A stretch of DNA of 64,000 nucleotides from Echinostoma caproni (taxonomy: Eukaryota; Platyhelminthes; Trematoda; Plagiorchiida; Echinostomatidae). The notes under the pieces were generated by a model. That model ran no database searches and was not told where the DNA came from. It saw nothing but the letters and a program-made list of their open reading frames with translations. The position numbers and the translations under genes were made by a program. Positions 48,849 through 62,906 of the stretch are shown piece after piece (the stretch's first letter is position 1; the number at the start of each line of letters is the position of its first letter). The stretch is taken from positions 20,556 to 84,555 of the forward strand of contig UZAN01040145.1 of NCBI GenBank assembly GCA_900618425.1, given 5' to 3'.

Positions 48849-51377
48849 ACACCAATAGCGCTGATCTTTTCACATTAGAATCACCCATCCAACTTACAAA
48901 GGCATGTGGTATCCATCAGGTAGCATGTAAACTGGATGCACGACAGGTTTTCCTTAGAACTCACCGGAGTTCACCGAATGAACTTCTAAGGTAAGGTTGA
49001 CCGTTCAAATAGTTATTTGATAGATTGAAGTCTCATGTCAATTTTATATACTGTTGCTATTTTCTGCAGCAAAAACCTGCTAATTATTAACATCGCTATA
49101 TTGAGAACTGGCTACAGTTATTGAATAAAAGGTAGAGATCGCTAAACTGAGATTCGGCACAAACACAACGAAAACAACGAAAGTAAAATTATTGTTTTAA
49201 AAATAGAACAGAAACCATATTTATATGTGGGTATCAAAAAACCATCTAGGCATATAATTTTAGAGTCAAACCTCTCACGCTAGATGTTGTCTGTATCAGG
49301 ATAGATGTAATTGTGTTATTTTTGTCAAGTTATTTGTTGATAATTTTACAGCACATCTGTGATTTGTTCAGTGATCAGTTTCATTCGTGCCCCTCGAATA
49401 ATTGGGATTCTTCTTATTGACCTATGGGAAACAGTAGCACACGTATGTAAATGTAATTGTAGAGGGAGGTTTGTGCATTCCAGGCCTGACCTAGAGCAGT
49501 TTGGTTAGAGTTACGATAACACATTGAAGACATCCTGTAATGAGTTGCGGAATCCGGGAACACATCTTGAAGATCTATATCTAGAACCGAACTGATTTCT
49601 GCTGAAATCCATTGGCACTCTAATGATATCAGATACAGTCACGAGTAAACGTTATTCTGTCTGGAAAATGTTTTTCTTCTTCTGGTTCGGAGGTCGAAAT
49701 GGATTGCGCAAGCTAAAGGGATTATTAGGGGGTTTTTATTTATTTTTATCGGTAAAATATACTTGTTGCTCGACTGTTTTATTCACACGGTGTTGCCGAA
49801 AGAAGGCTGTAGATGAAGCATCAAAACGATACTCAAAATCAACTGGAAGCAGTAGATTTGTCCTCTTGAAGACGTCTCTCAGTGTGTCCTTGTACGCGAA
49901 GAAGTTTTAGCCATGATTGGAATTCAGCTACCCTGGTTTATAGCCGGAGAAGGATAACAAAAAAAGTGAACAAATCATGGAATCAACTGCAGAAGATTAA
50001 ATGATCAAACATGCTACTCATTACTTTTATCCAATTAAAACAAGGTTTTATATTACTTTCACAACCGATATACCGGCAAAAATGAACTTTTTAAATATAA
50101 TTATTCTGCGACAATAAGAGAAGAATGGAAGTAGTACTTAACTTGCATTCGATTCTAAAAAATCATGATTGTGCTTAAATGTATCACACAATGTGTTTGA
50201 AGTCGTAGTATTAAAGGTTCCTATTAAGAACAACGTTTACTAGGCAAATCGTTTTAAAGACACGAAAATTGTTTTTGTTTGGTACTAACATCACAAAACA
50301 ATCGTTACAAACAAACACTGGTTCAAATCAAGATGAATCTGGTGTTAAGCGTTTTTGCAAAGATCATTTTGGACAGATGCTGGGTGCTGAGTGCCTAATC
50401 GATAAGGCGATATGTTATCGAAGCTAAATTTAATAATGATGGGGCTATACATTTCCTACAAAAACTCGACTATAATGAAAAGGAAAAGTCACATGACGAC
50501 TGAATTTTGATAATTGATTTCATAATTTCACCATACCCGAGCAAGATAGAACATGCAATCGTGCACGGTATATGGATCAAGAAGTTAGGCACCGTATTCG
50601 TTAGTCGCATAAATCCGGTTTCCGTATCCCAGACTTATGCATGTGCGTCGGCGTGAACATAGACAACATTGCATACATATTAAAAAACGTTTCTCCGTGT
50701 ACAATAACCATTTCACACGGCAAAAGTCAACAACTGTGAAGAATGAAGGTGATGATACACGGTTCCATAAGGGAAAAGCTGCAACCAACTTTTCGCGAAA
50801 ATAGTTCAAAAAGAGTTCGCAGTAAAGTGAATCTCGACGTTTGAATTGACGTTTAATTTGGTTTCATTTGAAATCAGCCGTCAAGAACGTGAAAAATGAC
50901 ATGCGTTGATTTTCTCAACGAATTAAAACAGCTTCATCGTTCCATTTGGCTTTTGGTTCATTTTAACGATGAATGTCAGGAGTTTGACGAAGAGGACACA
51001 AATAGTTGAAATGTCACTTTGTCACCGGGTCCTTTCTGCATAATGATTTTGGTTTGAATTAAATAGAAAACGTTTTGTTATATATCCTCTGTAAATGGCA
51101 TGTTTCATGATGTTAAGTTACTTGTGCTAGTGGTGCAAGCTATTGGCGACTGCCACTCTCGCAGTGCATTGGGAGAAGTTATATTTATCCCATATAACGT
51201 AACTTGGCATGACTCACGCGAGGTTTGTCAATGAAGAATTTTCAGCTTTATTCATCTCTCACATTTCAGCCTATTTTGGATTGACAACTTAACTACCACA
51301 TCAACGGGCCATCATATAAATCTGACACTGAAGTTTGCTAACAAGCTTCATTACCTATCAGCTTTGTGGTGCTCCTT
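48849..51377. other. no gene recognised
   Basis: A 95-codon plus frame (49623-49910) and a 74-codon minus frame (50585-50809) carry no motif. Confidence 0.5.
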
Positions 51378-51430
51378 TCACTTTGCGACCGATTGCTGGT
51401 TATTCATTTTGCGACCGATTGCTGGTTACT
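51378..51430. repeat. tandem duplication, 26 bp period
   Basis: TTGCGACCGATTGCTGGTTA occurs at 51383-51402 and again at 51409-51428, an exact 20 bp match with a 26 bp offset. Confidence 0.95.
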
Positions 51431-51516
51431 TGCAATACCAGGGTCACTGAGTGCATATATTGGACTTTGTTATTATCAATGACTTTAGAAATATGAAAAA
51501 ATTGATTCCAATAGTC

Positions 51517-51748
51517 TTTAGAATTTCAGCTTGAAGTCCAAAGTTGCATCAGGTTGACTCATTTCCCCCTGTTCTGACAGTAACAACAATTCACACGCGT
51601 TAAGGTGCAATGGGATCTGAGGATCCTGAGGCTCAATCCAACCACCCACAGTTAACTCCCAAAACATTTTAGGGAGACCGGCTTTTTGCTCCTGAAGAAA
51701 CATTGTCATACCCAACAGATAAAGATACACGCAAAGAAGTTGACATAA
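51517..51748 (-). CDS. candidate terminal exon, unidentified
   Basis: On the minus strand an acceptor-like GATCATTTCACAG is followed by about 76 codons that stay open to a TAA at about 51517. The peptide runs from LCVYLYLLGMTMFLQEQKAG through GLPKMFWELTVGGWIEPQDP to SQPDATLDFKLKF-stop, with even composition and a preference for usual codons. No family was recognised and no AATAAA is obvious close downstream. It is one of the more gene-like frames in the right half of the window. Confidence 0.35.
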
Positions 51749-52507
51749 AGCTGTGAAATGATCAACTCAAATAAAGTATTATCACATATTAAAAAAAGGC
51801 TGATGCACCGAAAGACCCGTGGAAACCTAAAAATTTGTCTTACCTGCACAAAGGGTCGACGAGCACCATTGACTGAATGGCAACATGGTGATATTTATTC
51901 AAATTCTGCTTACGGTCAAAATATCCAAAAAGGATACAGTAAAACAATTTGTGAGGAATCCAAATGGTGGAGGTGAACCCTACAACTGAATTAAAACAAA
52001 CCAGTACTGCATGAACTGAAATATACCGTGTAAGACAAAAATTAAATTAAATTCATTTTTTATTCACGATTTGAAATATAAGCTAACGAGGTTCAAGAAA
52101 ATAATACAAATCAACTCTTGTTGCACACAAACTGTCATTGGAGTCGTCTTTAGAATCTTTCAATTGCATATCCGATATTCAACAAGCATCGCATTTTGCA
52201 CAATCAATGCTCGATTTAAAAAGCATATACTTATTTATTAGAACATAAGAGCACCTATTTCGTTTCGAATGATTTTACGAAATTTTCATTTGAATAAATT
52301 CACCCCAACACAATCGTGCGCACTGAATTTGAGGAAGTTACCCAGGGAAACTGAAGTGGCTGTAGATACTAAGAGAGCGATCCGATTAAGAAAGGGTTAA
52401 CCCAACCATGTGTTTACCGAGCATTGTCTGCGGAGAACATTATCGAGTATAACGCAAACAATTGTCAGTAAAACAGATGACAATTACGGTCAGAATCGGT
52501 AGTAGTT
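51749..52507. other. no gene recognised
   Basis: A 72-codon plus-strand frame (51758-51976) is basic and unrecognised. The remainder is AT-rich. Confidence 0.45.
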
Positions 52508-52585
52508 CTTGTCCCTCTTGTTGTTGTGGTTGTTCTAGTTGATGATGATAGTGATGTTGTCGTTATAGTGGTTGTTGTTCACGGT
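52508..52585. repeat. imperfect GTT/GAT trinucleotide repeat
   Basis: TTGTTGTTGTGG, GATGATGATAGTGATG and GGTTGTTGTT words run together over about 75 bp, an interrupted trinucleotide array read directly. Confidence 0.85.
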
Positions 52586-54023
52586 ATCGTTTAGAACGGA
52601 TTGGGTTTCCGGTATCATGCTTACTCCACGGCAATCACTATCACCGATCGGCACTTGGACAGGTGATTGATGTAAGTAAAAATGTCCACCACTGAACCAC
52701 TGCGAGAGATACTTGTAAACTCATTCTGGGAATGAATGGTGATTGAAATGTCCGGTCTGAGGTAAACCCACTGGTGCACGTTAGGAGCGATTTCTGCTCA
52801 AACGCAAAGTTGAGTAAAAGTGAAATTATTGGTACTAGAACGAACCAATTTCACTGCAATACGGTATTATAAATTAAATAATACTTACGTGAGAGGATCA
52901 ACTAATCATGGGTACCTGTTTATTGACAATACACGAGTGAGGCCGACAATCATGTTTTATTGATAAAAAGAATGCATTACAGATGCAAGCACTATCTTAA
53001 AACAGTCTGGAAAAAATTCATGATGTTGCCAATTGATATTATACATCTCAAATATAGAGACTGCGCACTTTGATACAGAAGTTAACATACAAAATGAGTG
53101 CATGTGAGATAATGTAAAACGTTTTCTGAACGAAGCCTCCTATTGTTCGTCAAACATTTATTTAAAGCTTACACACTCATAGGCCATTTGAATGCCGGGT
53201 GCATTTGATTATCGGAAAACACATAACAACACTTTGCACAGTGGTTTTAGGACTTTCTAATATGTTAAAAGATGAATTTGTTCATCTAATAAAAGAATCC
53301 GAATCCAACATTTTGCATATGTTTATCCTCCTTATCATGGTCCAAGATAGGCCACTCGGGTTGTGGTTGGTCTCACTTCCGGCACACCTTGGAAAATGCT
53401 TCAACACAACCAAGCGTCTCGAAGTGCGGCTGCTGCGGACTATTTATTCACTTCCTTCTCGTGATGCAGGTATTTTTCCACCAAAGGGAGAGGACGAAAA
53501 ACCAACATTCCGGGATATAACATGGTCTTTTAGCAACTATTACTTCTAACCAGAATAGAAGAAGCTTATGAACCACGCGCCTTCTTGGTTTTTGACGGTA
53601 GTCACTGTTTTCATTGGGTATCGATGTAGATTAGGTAACTTAGATTTTTGAATAGTTCCAAAGGACGTATGATCTAATGAAATATCGGTCGGCCTCGAAT
53701 GGATTACAGTTTTCACACACTATCCGCTGCCTTGCTGGTAAGTCAAAGGTTCCGGTTGTGAATTCCCTAATAAAACTTATTTGTCTAGGCCTCAGAAAAC
53801 GTTTAGTTTTCTCCAACAGGCGAATCATTACCTTTCTCTCTCTTTTTCATAAGATAAACAGTCTGAACTCAGACGATTTATGTGAATAGAATTGTAACTT
53901 TCATCAAGTAAACCTATGCCGTGACAAGTTTACCAACAGCGCAAAATGAGTATAGTGCTCAACACTCCGGGTCTTCATAAGCCGGAGTTGTGGACAGGAC
54001 CTGCATAACTACACCTCCTTTAC
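52586..54023. other. no firm gene
   Basis: A 116-codon plus-strand frame (53199-53549) has a GC-richer second half (RPLGLWLVSLPAHLGKCFNT) and a CAG/GTATTT donor-like word at about 53469, but no domain. Overlapping frames on both strands at 53640-53889 are unrecognised. Confidence 0.35.
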
Positions 54024-54173
54024 CAATATATAAGTACGGATGAGAGTAATTCTGTAATGCTGTCTGGCTATGAGCAGGAGATAGAAAACGCCTTGAGTCC
54101 AATCCAGACCACATTATTTGTTGATTCAGTGGCATATAACTCATGATAAAATAATGGACAGCCAAGAAATTCC
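54024..54173 (-). CDS. candidate internal exon, unidentified
   Basis: The minus strand has TTTAAATATTAATCAG before 54173 and TATTG then GTAAAG after 54024 (GT at 54023-54022). The 150 bp between is open and encodes about 49 residues including MPLNQQIMWSGLDSRRFLSP. The frame continues past the donor to a stop at 53959. No family was recognised; splice words of this quality can occur by chance. Confidence 0.25.
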
Positions 54174-57100
54174 TGATTAATATTTAAAGCACTTTGATCA
54201 AAATCGGAGCAACTTTTGAACAACTGGACTTGAAGCATTTTCGAAAAGAAATTTTAATACAAGTCTTTTCTCCGGTTAGATTAATTTTACTGTGGCCATT
54301 TAATTGATAGAGTATAACTTCAGTGAGCTAATAGTCGAAATACACAGATTCTGAGGAATTAAATCTTTTGAATCTATGGTTTAGCAAAAAATGACAGGCT
54401 CGAAAGGGATTCTGTGACAAACGGACAATTGAGATAGCAAACCTGCATTGATAATGTTATTATCGTAATGGTAAAAATCACTAAAAAATTGGCTGTAGAA
54501 CTCAGAGAGTACTTACATAAGACGAATGATCATCAATATACTGGCCTCATGCAAGACATAATACCAAACGTAATACCAGACATTTCACAATTCAGGAAAA
54601 TGAAATGACAGAAACTAAAGTCTGCTTAAGCACTTGCACATTAGTAATTACAATGAATAATGGGAATTATCTAAACATATTCTTGATACCCTTCATTATG
54701 AAACAAGCAAACAATTGAACCGCTTAGTAATACAAGAAGACTAATAATATTTCCCCAAATGATTGACTTTAGGGTTAAGAGTATGTTTGTATTTAGTTTT
54801 GATTGTTATTATACTGAACTGATCACAAACCAAAATGCATCTAAATTAAAATTCCGATTATCCACCCAACGTATAGTAAGAGAAATCCCTGACATAATGA
54901 AGGCAATCAATAACAAAATAGCAAAGGGACTGGGATCGTAAAAGTTTTCCAGTTCTGTTGCTTTAGATATTTGGTGCTAAAATTCCATCGAGCGATCTTG
55001 TGGGCAGGCACCCACCTACAGCAATAGTTTTATTCACTTTTATCAAAGGCAAGGTCATGTGCACTTTGCATAACTTGCTCGGACCGAAGTATTCGGTTTC
55101 AGAGTAGGACAGCTTTGCCAAGTGAATAGCGAAGTTCACAGTGAGATCGTTGGCGTAATTCCAAATAAATCAAACGCTGTTCATTTATCAGACACCTGGG
55201 TATCGGCCGGTCTCATGGGTAAATATCTTTGCTTTCCTAAACGATTTCGCAATGAGATCAGGCCACCTTATATATAAATAAAATAAAACCTACTAGGAGT
55301 AATTTCCAATAAGACCATAACCACTTCAACACGAATACCAAACCTGTTTTCTCAGCATTTTATCTCTTTGTGAGCATTTTATCAGTGATACTTCTTCAGT
55401 GTGATGCTCATGTTATTTCCGAAGATGCAACAAAGCATTTTTAGCAAGTACATCGTGTTTAAGAACTCTTTTGAAACCTAAAAATCATCAAGGACCACTG
55501 CCGTGCTCAGTGTTATAAACGCATTTAATAAGGCATAGGCCGGCCACAAGTTAGAATTTATGCATGGCATCTCCTTGTTCTATTCACTGGTTGAAAAAAG
55601 ATGAACTCACTTAACAAAATCATTCTTAGATCGAAAAAAGCTTATCTGCACGGCTGTTAAGCCATTATTTGGGACCAAAGCAATTCATGTCCACTGCAAT
55701 CATGATTACAGTGCAAAAAACATTTTTTTCCTCTGATCAGCCCCCGTAATTTATCACATCGAATCACCGGTGAGCATTAGCAATCAAAATATTATTAGGT
55801 TAATCTAATCAGACGCTTGGACGTCGACGAACGAAGTCGCGCTTTGTAAGATGCATAACAGTGTGTGTATGCATCAAGACGAAAAACAAAAGAAATCGAC
55901 GGAAGGAAAATCGTGGCTAGCATTCGACTGGTGTGTGATAGACATGGTAGAATTGCAATGATTGATTTGAAAGGTACAGATGGATTTGGAGTGTGTACAA
56001 ACGTGCGTGCGAAGACCGAATATTCAGTCCGGAGTGTGTCTGAATTATGACTCAAAACATTCCTTGTTGTCCGTAGTCAGACAGAAACAAAACGGAAGTT
56101 AGATAAACAGAGTACCTGTTCGAGAAAACTTAGATTCTATATATCATCAGGGGTATACTTCGTTTCTATAGCGAAACTAGTGAGTTTTTTCACTGGTTGA
56201 CGCCATCAATGTTTTTCCAGAAGTCACACTGCCAACTTAATGTTTTTTGCAGTCTGCACTCTGGGATGATAGTAAGCCCAATGAGTTATTGAATGAAATG
56301 ATCACTACACACAGTTTGCAGGTAGACTGGTCTAAACTTTCGTCCACCAAGGATATATTTCCAAACTGTCGTCTTCCGTGCTCCGGATATCAATTTATCT
56401 TCCAATGAGCAGATCTGTTGTCTGATTTGGCTGAAAGTTTTGAAAAACAGATAAATTTCAAAACGTCGTGGTTAGAATGGCTCCAGTCCTGCGAATGTCA
56501 CTAAAATCACTGAACTTTGTACTTTGTTGACTTGAAATATCCTGGCAGCTTATGCAACTCATAAAAAAAGATCGACATCACCCAAAGGATGCTGCGCGAT
56601 TGAAAATCTCTGCAGAGAAACTGTTATTTATTAGATGAGAGATCACACGCTACTAGCTTAGTGAAGTTCAGAAGAACTATCTATGTCTGTCTACTTAGAG
56701 TATGCAACTGGCCTGATTTCTCTGTTCTTTTAAATTGTGAATTTTTAACCAATTCTTGCGAGACTATATATTTCGTTCAGTAGAACTACACAAAATCCCA
56801 CTCTTAACAATGTTCGAAGACGCATTGCTTCAGCAGGGAATCAAAAGCCCGTTAGCCGAAAATTGAGGTATATGTTGAGTTACGTGTGAGCACATCACTG
56901 ATTGCATCTTTTGTCCTTGATTTGTTCCGGTCGTTTCTATTAGTGAGGAACTCTCATCATAGGAAATTCAATTATGAAACCCATGAAAAATGCCCGGAGC
57001 TTCTAGCAAATAAAACATGCTCAGTTTAGAACTCACACTGAAGTTTTGGAAACTTCTTTGATCAGCGTAAGAGTAACAGTTTTAGGTATATTGTGATTTG

Positions 57101-60100
57101 CAGTCGTTGCTAAAATATTGTCTACATCGGGGTCACGAATGCAGTGGTCTCGTGTTCGTTTTGAAGCAAATTATTATGAAAAGGTGCAATGTGATGTGTT
57201 TTATTAAATATGGTGTTAAAACCAATGGTGTTTAATCGGTGCGATCTACAGGAAGAATGATAGCACTACATGGATATTACCGACTGACTCAAGTCCAATC
57301 AACTGTAGCAGTTTCTTCTACGGTGTGAAATTTATTACTGACAGCTTAATGTCTCGTTTGACTACACACAGAATCAAAGTGACTACAAATTGCAGCTTCA
57401 CACTCTAGTAGATAAACATTTCCAATCCAATTTCGCTGGATGTTTTGTCCAGGGGTGGAAATATTTTAGTGAAGGATTCAATGTTTCCTGCACAGGAAAG
57501 ATCGAAATGAATTATCGTTAAGACCAATGTTTCTGAAACTTCGAATTCCGAAGTAATGAAGTTATATATTACAACTTTTGATGACCAAAAAATTTCCTAG
57601 AGCACACAGATGTGATCAATGAGAAACAGCGCAGAAAGGTGACAGCGGGCGGAAGTTAGTTGGCAGCATCCTGATCTTCGGGGTTAGCTATAAGTTAGCC
57701 TCAATCACATACGATTATTCCACAATATTTAAAAGTTTTGGCTTGTTGGCTTTTAAGTTTTAATTTTATTTTGTGCAATATTTCATGTTTTTTTGGGGAA
57801 TGTCTCAAAACATCTGTAATCAGACCCATATTTAGTCATTTAAAACTTCATACTGAGATGTACGTACAAAAATCGTAAACGATTTATGGCTAACGACAAT
57901 AAATAACTTGTCGCCTCGAGCATTTTATCATAGTATTATTCAATTAACGGAATATCTTCCCATCCACTGTAAAACCGATTTTAACTTGTGAGAAACAGTT
58001 TCCAGTGGCGGTTTATTGAATTCCAGTCAAATTACACCTTCAATTGTACCCACGAATGTAGAGGGGGTCTCAAAAGTGATGATGTAACAGCAGATGAGAA
58101 GAGAAAATGTCTAGTTCTTCTGTTCTCTGAATCAAGAGATAATCGGAATAGTTGTTACAAACGTTTGGTAATACATGACTGATTGGTATAATATGCTCGA
58201 AATGTACAAGCGAAAAGATTGAAAAAAATAGCTATGAATAGCGGTTTCTGTTGCAGTCAGTGTCTTTTCCCTACCATTGAAAAGCACTTTTATTAGTCGG
58301 TTTCGGTTGTTGTTCTTTGGCTCCTCATTTGGATGACGCAGCAAGAGAATGACAGGAAGGGTTAATTAGAGCTGAAGAGTAAGTGGAGTGTTTCAGTGGA
58401 CCAGGGTTCCAAAGGAATTTGATGGATGCACGAACGCCACTATTTACAACACTCGGGTATATCACTCAGTGCAATAAACCATTCATCCCAATGATCTCAA
58501 GGTTCTTATCCATAGATTTAGTGAGAGCGAACAACCACAAAGCTATTGATATTTCTGAAGACAAACCCATATTTTTAACTTCTTTAAATTTTGTGGAATT
58601 TCGGTTTAATGATAAATCAAAATAGGATTATAAGCTTTCGTAAAAATGGTCCACTATTGGTGGGTGAATGATGTGAGAAGCTCAAAATCAAATGATATAA
58701 AGTCAGACACCCCAGCAATTACCATTCAAAGTAATATCGCGCTCCCCTTCCATTCTTCGTGATGCAAAAATTTGAATATTTGATATCTGAAGCACAGATT
58801 AATCAGTAAACTACACTTGATCAACATAAGTGAATTCTGCCTGATCTCCAGCAAATTGAGTAGAGAAACTCATCAAATAAGTCTGTTGATCTTTTCGTTT
58901 ACTATTATAAAATTACAATTGTAACGCTATTTTATGTAACAAAACACTTATATTTTACCATGTTATCATGACGAAACCAGCTGGATAGTTTGATTCAATG
59001 GCTTCAACCGTCGAGACAACAAACCATTCGGTATATTAGTTGTTTAAATAAGGATCGGAATGAAATAACATGTTTATAAAAGATTTTAATATTTATGTGG
59101 TGTTGTTATCACGTGTCTGGTGGTTCCAGATTCCAAAGTAAACAATAAGAGAAGAATCGGGCAATTGCAAAATGATTTAAAAATTGATCACGTGATTGAT
59201 ATCTGCCGCATTTGATTGTGTAGAATTTTGTGATCAGATAACCTATAGCAGTCTCCAAGGGTTTTCTTAGATAAATCTAGTTTTTTATTGGTATTCAGTG
59301 TGGACTTATCTACTTCAGCATTTCCAGCCACACATTATTCATTATTATAGAGTCGGCAGGTAAAGTGCTATAAATTTCCAATTTTTTGCACTTCCAAAAA
59401 GTAAATCTCCATGACATTGCAGGATGTTTCCGGCTATCTTGTTTTAAGATAGCATGGACATGTAGTTATGGAAGACTTGGCGTAGTGGACAGGGATGGGT
59501 GATTTGGAACTTCAAGAATTTGCACTGATCATAACAGAGGTTTTCAAAGCTAGCGTAAGTAACAAGAAAAAAAACAGAATCATTAAAACTGTATCCAATC
59601 GATACCTCCTACCAAGAGCACCGTAACACCATAATGTGAGCGTGGTTTCGCATTAAGCTATCTTTGCAGTGTGGTTGAATGAGACTATCCACAACAATAT
59701 ACATCGGCACTTCTGTTTGGCTAAACAGATATTAATAAGCCAATGATCCAATCTGAAGAGAATAAGCAATTTAAGTATATTTATACAAGAAGTCATAATG
59801 CCAACTCACTCGCGAATAGGTGCATTATTTAGTGTACACTGGGAAGACCCTATTTATTCGTTAAGACATAAACATACAGTATTATTTAGTCCTAACAAAA
59901 GCACAATGTCTCCAGTGGTTGAATAATGGTAAAAAAAGGAACGTGGGCTAGTTCAGAATTTTCAACTCAACTGACATAATTGATGTTTTAGGAATGCTTT
60001 CAGAGATTTTTGACGCCCGTAAAATCAAGCACAGTTATCTGCTGATTAAAACTGAAACACGATTTAATTATGTTATTTTAATTTTATCTGAATAAAATCT

Positions 60101-62906
60101 TTATTTTTACAAAATAAATAATTTCTCTTAAGTGCACATGGATCTTTGAATATATGGCCATTGAAAACCATCAAAAATTATATTCAGCTACTTCGCAACT
60201 ACTTTAAACATTATCCAGAATAGAAATGGTGAAATAGAGCACCATGAACAAACATCACCATTGGTTCCAAAAGTTATGCTTAGCTTGACAGATTCTTGCC
60301 TGATTACAAGTGCAGTTGGTCCCAGAGTAACTACCTTTTTGTACTGTGGCCCATTAGATGTAGCTTAAGATCTCAGAGTCAATTCAGGTCAATCTGTCGA
60401 ATGAAATAGAGTGCTAATTGCTGTCTGTCCGTTAGTGGAGCCTAAGATTTGTGGGGGACTGTGGTAATCCATTGAGGCTATCCAATCGTTGAGCGTTGCT
60501 AGCTAAAAACCTCATAGACCGCTTTCAAATGCGTTCTGTTTTCCAACCTGCTCGGTAAAATAACCTTACAACACAACTGTATAAAAACTATGGGTCTTTT
60601 GGATGAGTTCATTATGTTTATCGCAGAACATGCCCTTCTGTGCAATGCAACTGCAGTTGGTCGGTCCACACAGTGCGGAAGTTATAACCAAAAAATCTTT
60701 TAGTGCTGCTTCTCTTCCGACCACAATAACTGAATCACAGAGCACCGTTATGAGGAAAAGCCAATGTTTTACTAAGACTTAGAATTTCCAGTTCAAGGCA
60801 AAACCCAGTTCACGCTAACCTACTGAATGAGCTTTATTGCCTCATGGTATGTGAAGGAAATACCTCAAAGACAAATCCAGAACACTTTGAGTGGCTTGTG
60901 CTAGTAGGAAAGCATACACGCAACACCTCAATCGTTTGAAGTCCATTGTATGCTGTTTCATCAGCCTGTATGACAGTAGTCATTTTGAACGCCCTAAGTT
61001 CCGAGGTTTGACAGGGTTTCAGAATCCGTAATTTATATGACGGTATACTTTTACAACGACATTTGGCACTGGCTTTTAAGGAGCAATAAATAAATTCTCT
61101 GACTGAATACTATCAATTCAATTTTTGGCAAAGTGATGGGGTTGGAAATGGAAAGCACTGAGTAAAACAAATAGTAGGATCTCAGAGAGGCAGCTCACCT
61201 ATTTCTGCTTACCCTTGTCGTTGTAATGCACATTATGCTGCATCAGGACCGATATAGTAAAGGAGCTTTTTTCGTTGAAGCTTACTGAACAGGCATTTGC
61301 GGAGTTCAAAAAGTCGTCGGGGGAAAGATGTGGGTTCTATAACAATCCTTTTAACTCTGACAGGAACCTAATCGAAAACTAACAATCAGGACAAAAAAGA
61401 GCCCTGACTACTCGTATCAATTGTTCTCTCATCATCTTTTACCTAATGAGATGCCAAATGGAGTCAACCTCTAAAAAAGGACCAGAAGACCGACAATGTC
61501 TGGAACCTATCCTTTGAGCTTCCGGATACGACTGATTAAATCAATCTCACCTAAACGAAACTGGTGAAGGATCTATTCCGCAAATCTTCGACACATTTCG
61601 AAGTAGATAACAATGAGAGAAATCTAAATCATTCACATTTCTATTTTCTTAATTTAAACGCATCATTGAAGAAACCCCAAAGAAGTGAATAGGATCTTCT
61701 AAAACCTGCAATTCATTATTAGAAGTCGCTGTTTGTTCACCCTCAATCAGATGGCGCTGCAGTTATCGTTTCACTGTTCAAGTATTACCAGTAACGACCC
61801 GAATCTTTTAGCAATGATTATGTTGCCTTTACTTCCAGACAAACGCAGATTATAAACGTATTGACGGGAACTTCTTACTAAGTTTGTTAAACTATGGTAC
61901 GAACAAAACCTCGTTTGAAGTTTTAAACAAACATACTGGTATGCATCTTTATACACAAACTTTTGAAAAACATCTTGTCGACTGTTTTCTAGACAGTATA
62001 AAATAAAGAGGGTGCAAATAGGAGATGATGAGCTATTGTATAATTGGTATCGTTGGTTTTTCCGTGGTTCCATTTGGGATATCAACAACTCGAGATTGAT
62101 CTAGCTCATACACCCTGGAAGCTGAAGCTCAGGGCAGTCTCTTCTGTGCACACAAAGATGAGCTCAGTGGTAAAATTGCCGTGGTGTTCAGTATTGATAA
62201 TTCACATCTTCGCACATCCTACCCCATTTCTTCACGAAACTTTTCCACTCTCATTGTCAACCTCACAGTCGAGTTCCTTCGAGTGTACTGGAAATTCAAT
62301 GAACGAGGATAATTCTTGACTCAACAAATGTGAAGTGAGCTGTATTTAAATCATCTGGTGTGTATCACAGCAAGATCAAACATTAGTACAATGACATTAA
62401 ACCCCCTCATTCAAATGTGCACTTATACTTACTGATTTAGTTTGAAGTCAACATAAATCGAAAAAATATTTCTCAAACCAAGATCCGTAAATTGATTGTG
62501 GGCTCTCAGTGGAACCATATCCCATAAAAAGATTTTTCTCACAAAATCTACATAGAGCATCGCCATTGGTGCCCGGTGCCATTCTCGCCCTTCGTTCCGG
62601 GGTGAATACCATTCAATCTACCTGTTTCCTCAACCTCTCCAGTCAGCAATAAGAACCGCTGTTCCTTATTTAGACAACACGTGAGTTGATTTTTAAGCGG
62701 TTACCCGATACTGATCCACACGTGATTTACTAGTGAGATTTACAATCTAACTGGACATCTGTTTGTCGATTGTGAATTGTCATACATTTGGCAATGCTTG
62801 ATTGCACTTCTTCCTGGTTTGACCTTTACTTTTGCTGTCTGGCACAATAGCCTCTTGTCGGCTTTTCGTACAGCGCTTGACTGTGAGGTTTGTACCATGT
62901 GACACT
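54174..62906. other. no firm gene in 8.7 kb
   Basis: Frames of note are 55795-56055 (86 codons, minus) overlapping 55865-56050 (plus), 57988-58182 and 58383-58625 (plus), 61771-62088 (105 codons, minus) and 62044-62319 (91 codons, plus). None shows a domain. At 58397-58454 a GTTTCAG acceptor and a G/GTATAT donor bound a 58 bp open segment, too short to weigh. The stretch 60060-60125 is almost pure A/T. I looked for Penelope, LINE and LTR-element motifs at 60.6-61.6 kb and saw only unconvincing resemblances. Confidence 0.4.

Noticed and set aside
48752..48994. 80-codon plus-strand frame containing VGFEPT, looking like a small protein
   Set aside because: The VGFEPT peptide is the translated antisense of the tRNA T arm (GGATTCGAACC); the frame only exists because of the tRNA-like unit on the other strand.
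55795..56055. Opposite-strand overlapping frames as a gene pair
   Set aside because: No motif on either strand and no splice context; the shared openness is explained by local CpG-rich composition.
60590..61640. Short resemblances to Penelope-like (CNATAVGRSTQC) and LTR-retroelement (LTEQAFAEFKKS) motifs
   Set aside because: Each is a single short match in frames full of stops, with no neighbouring motif in the expected order.
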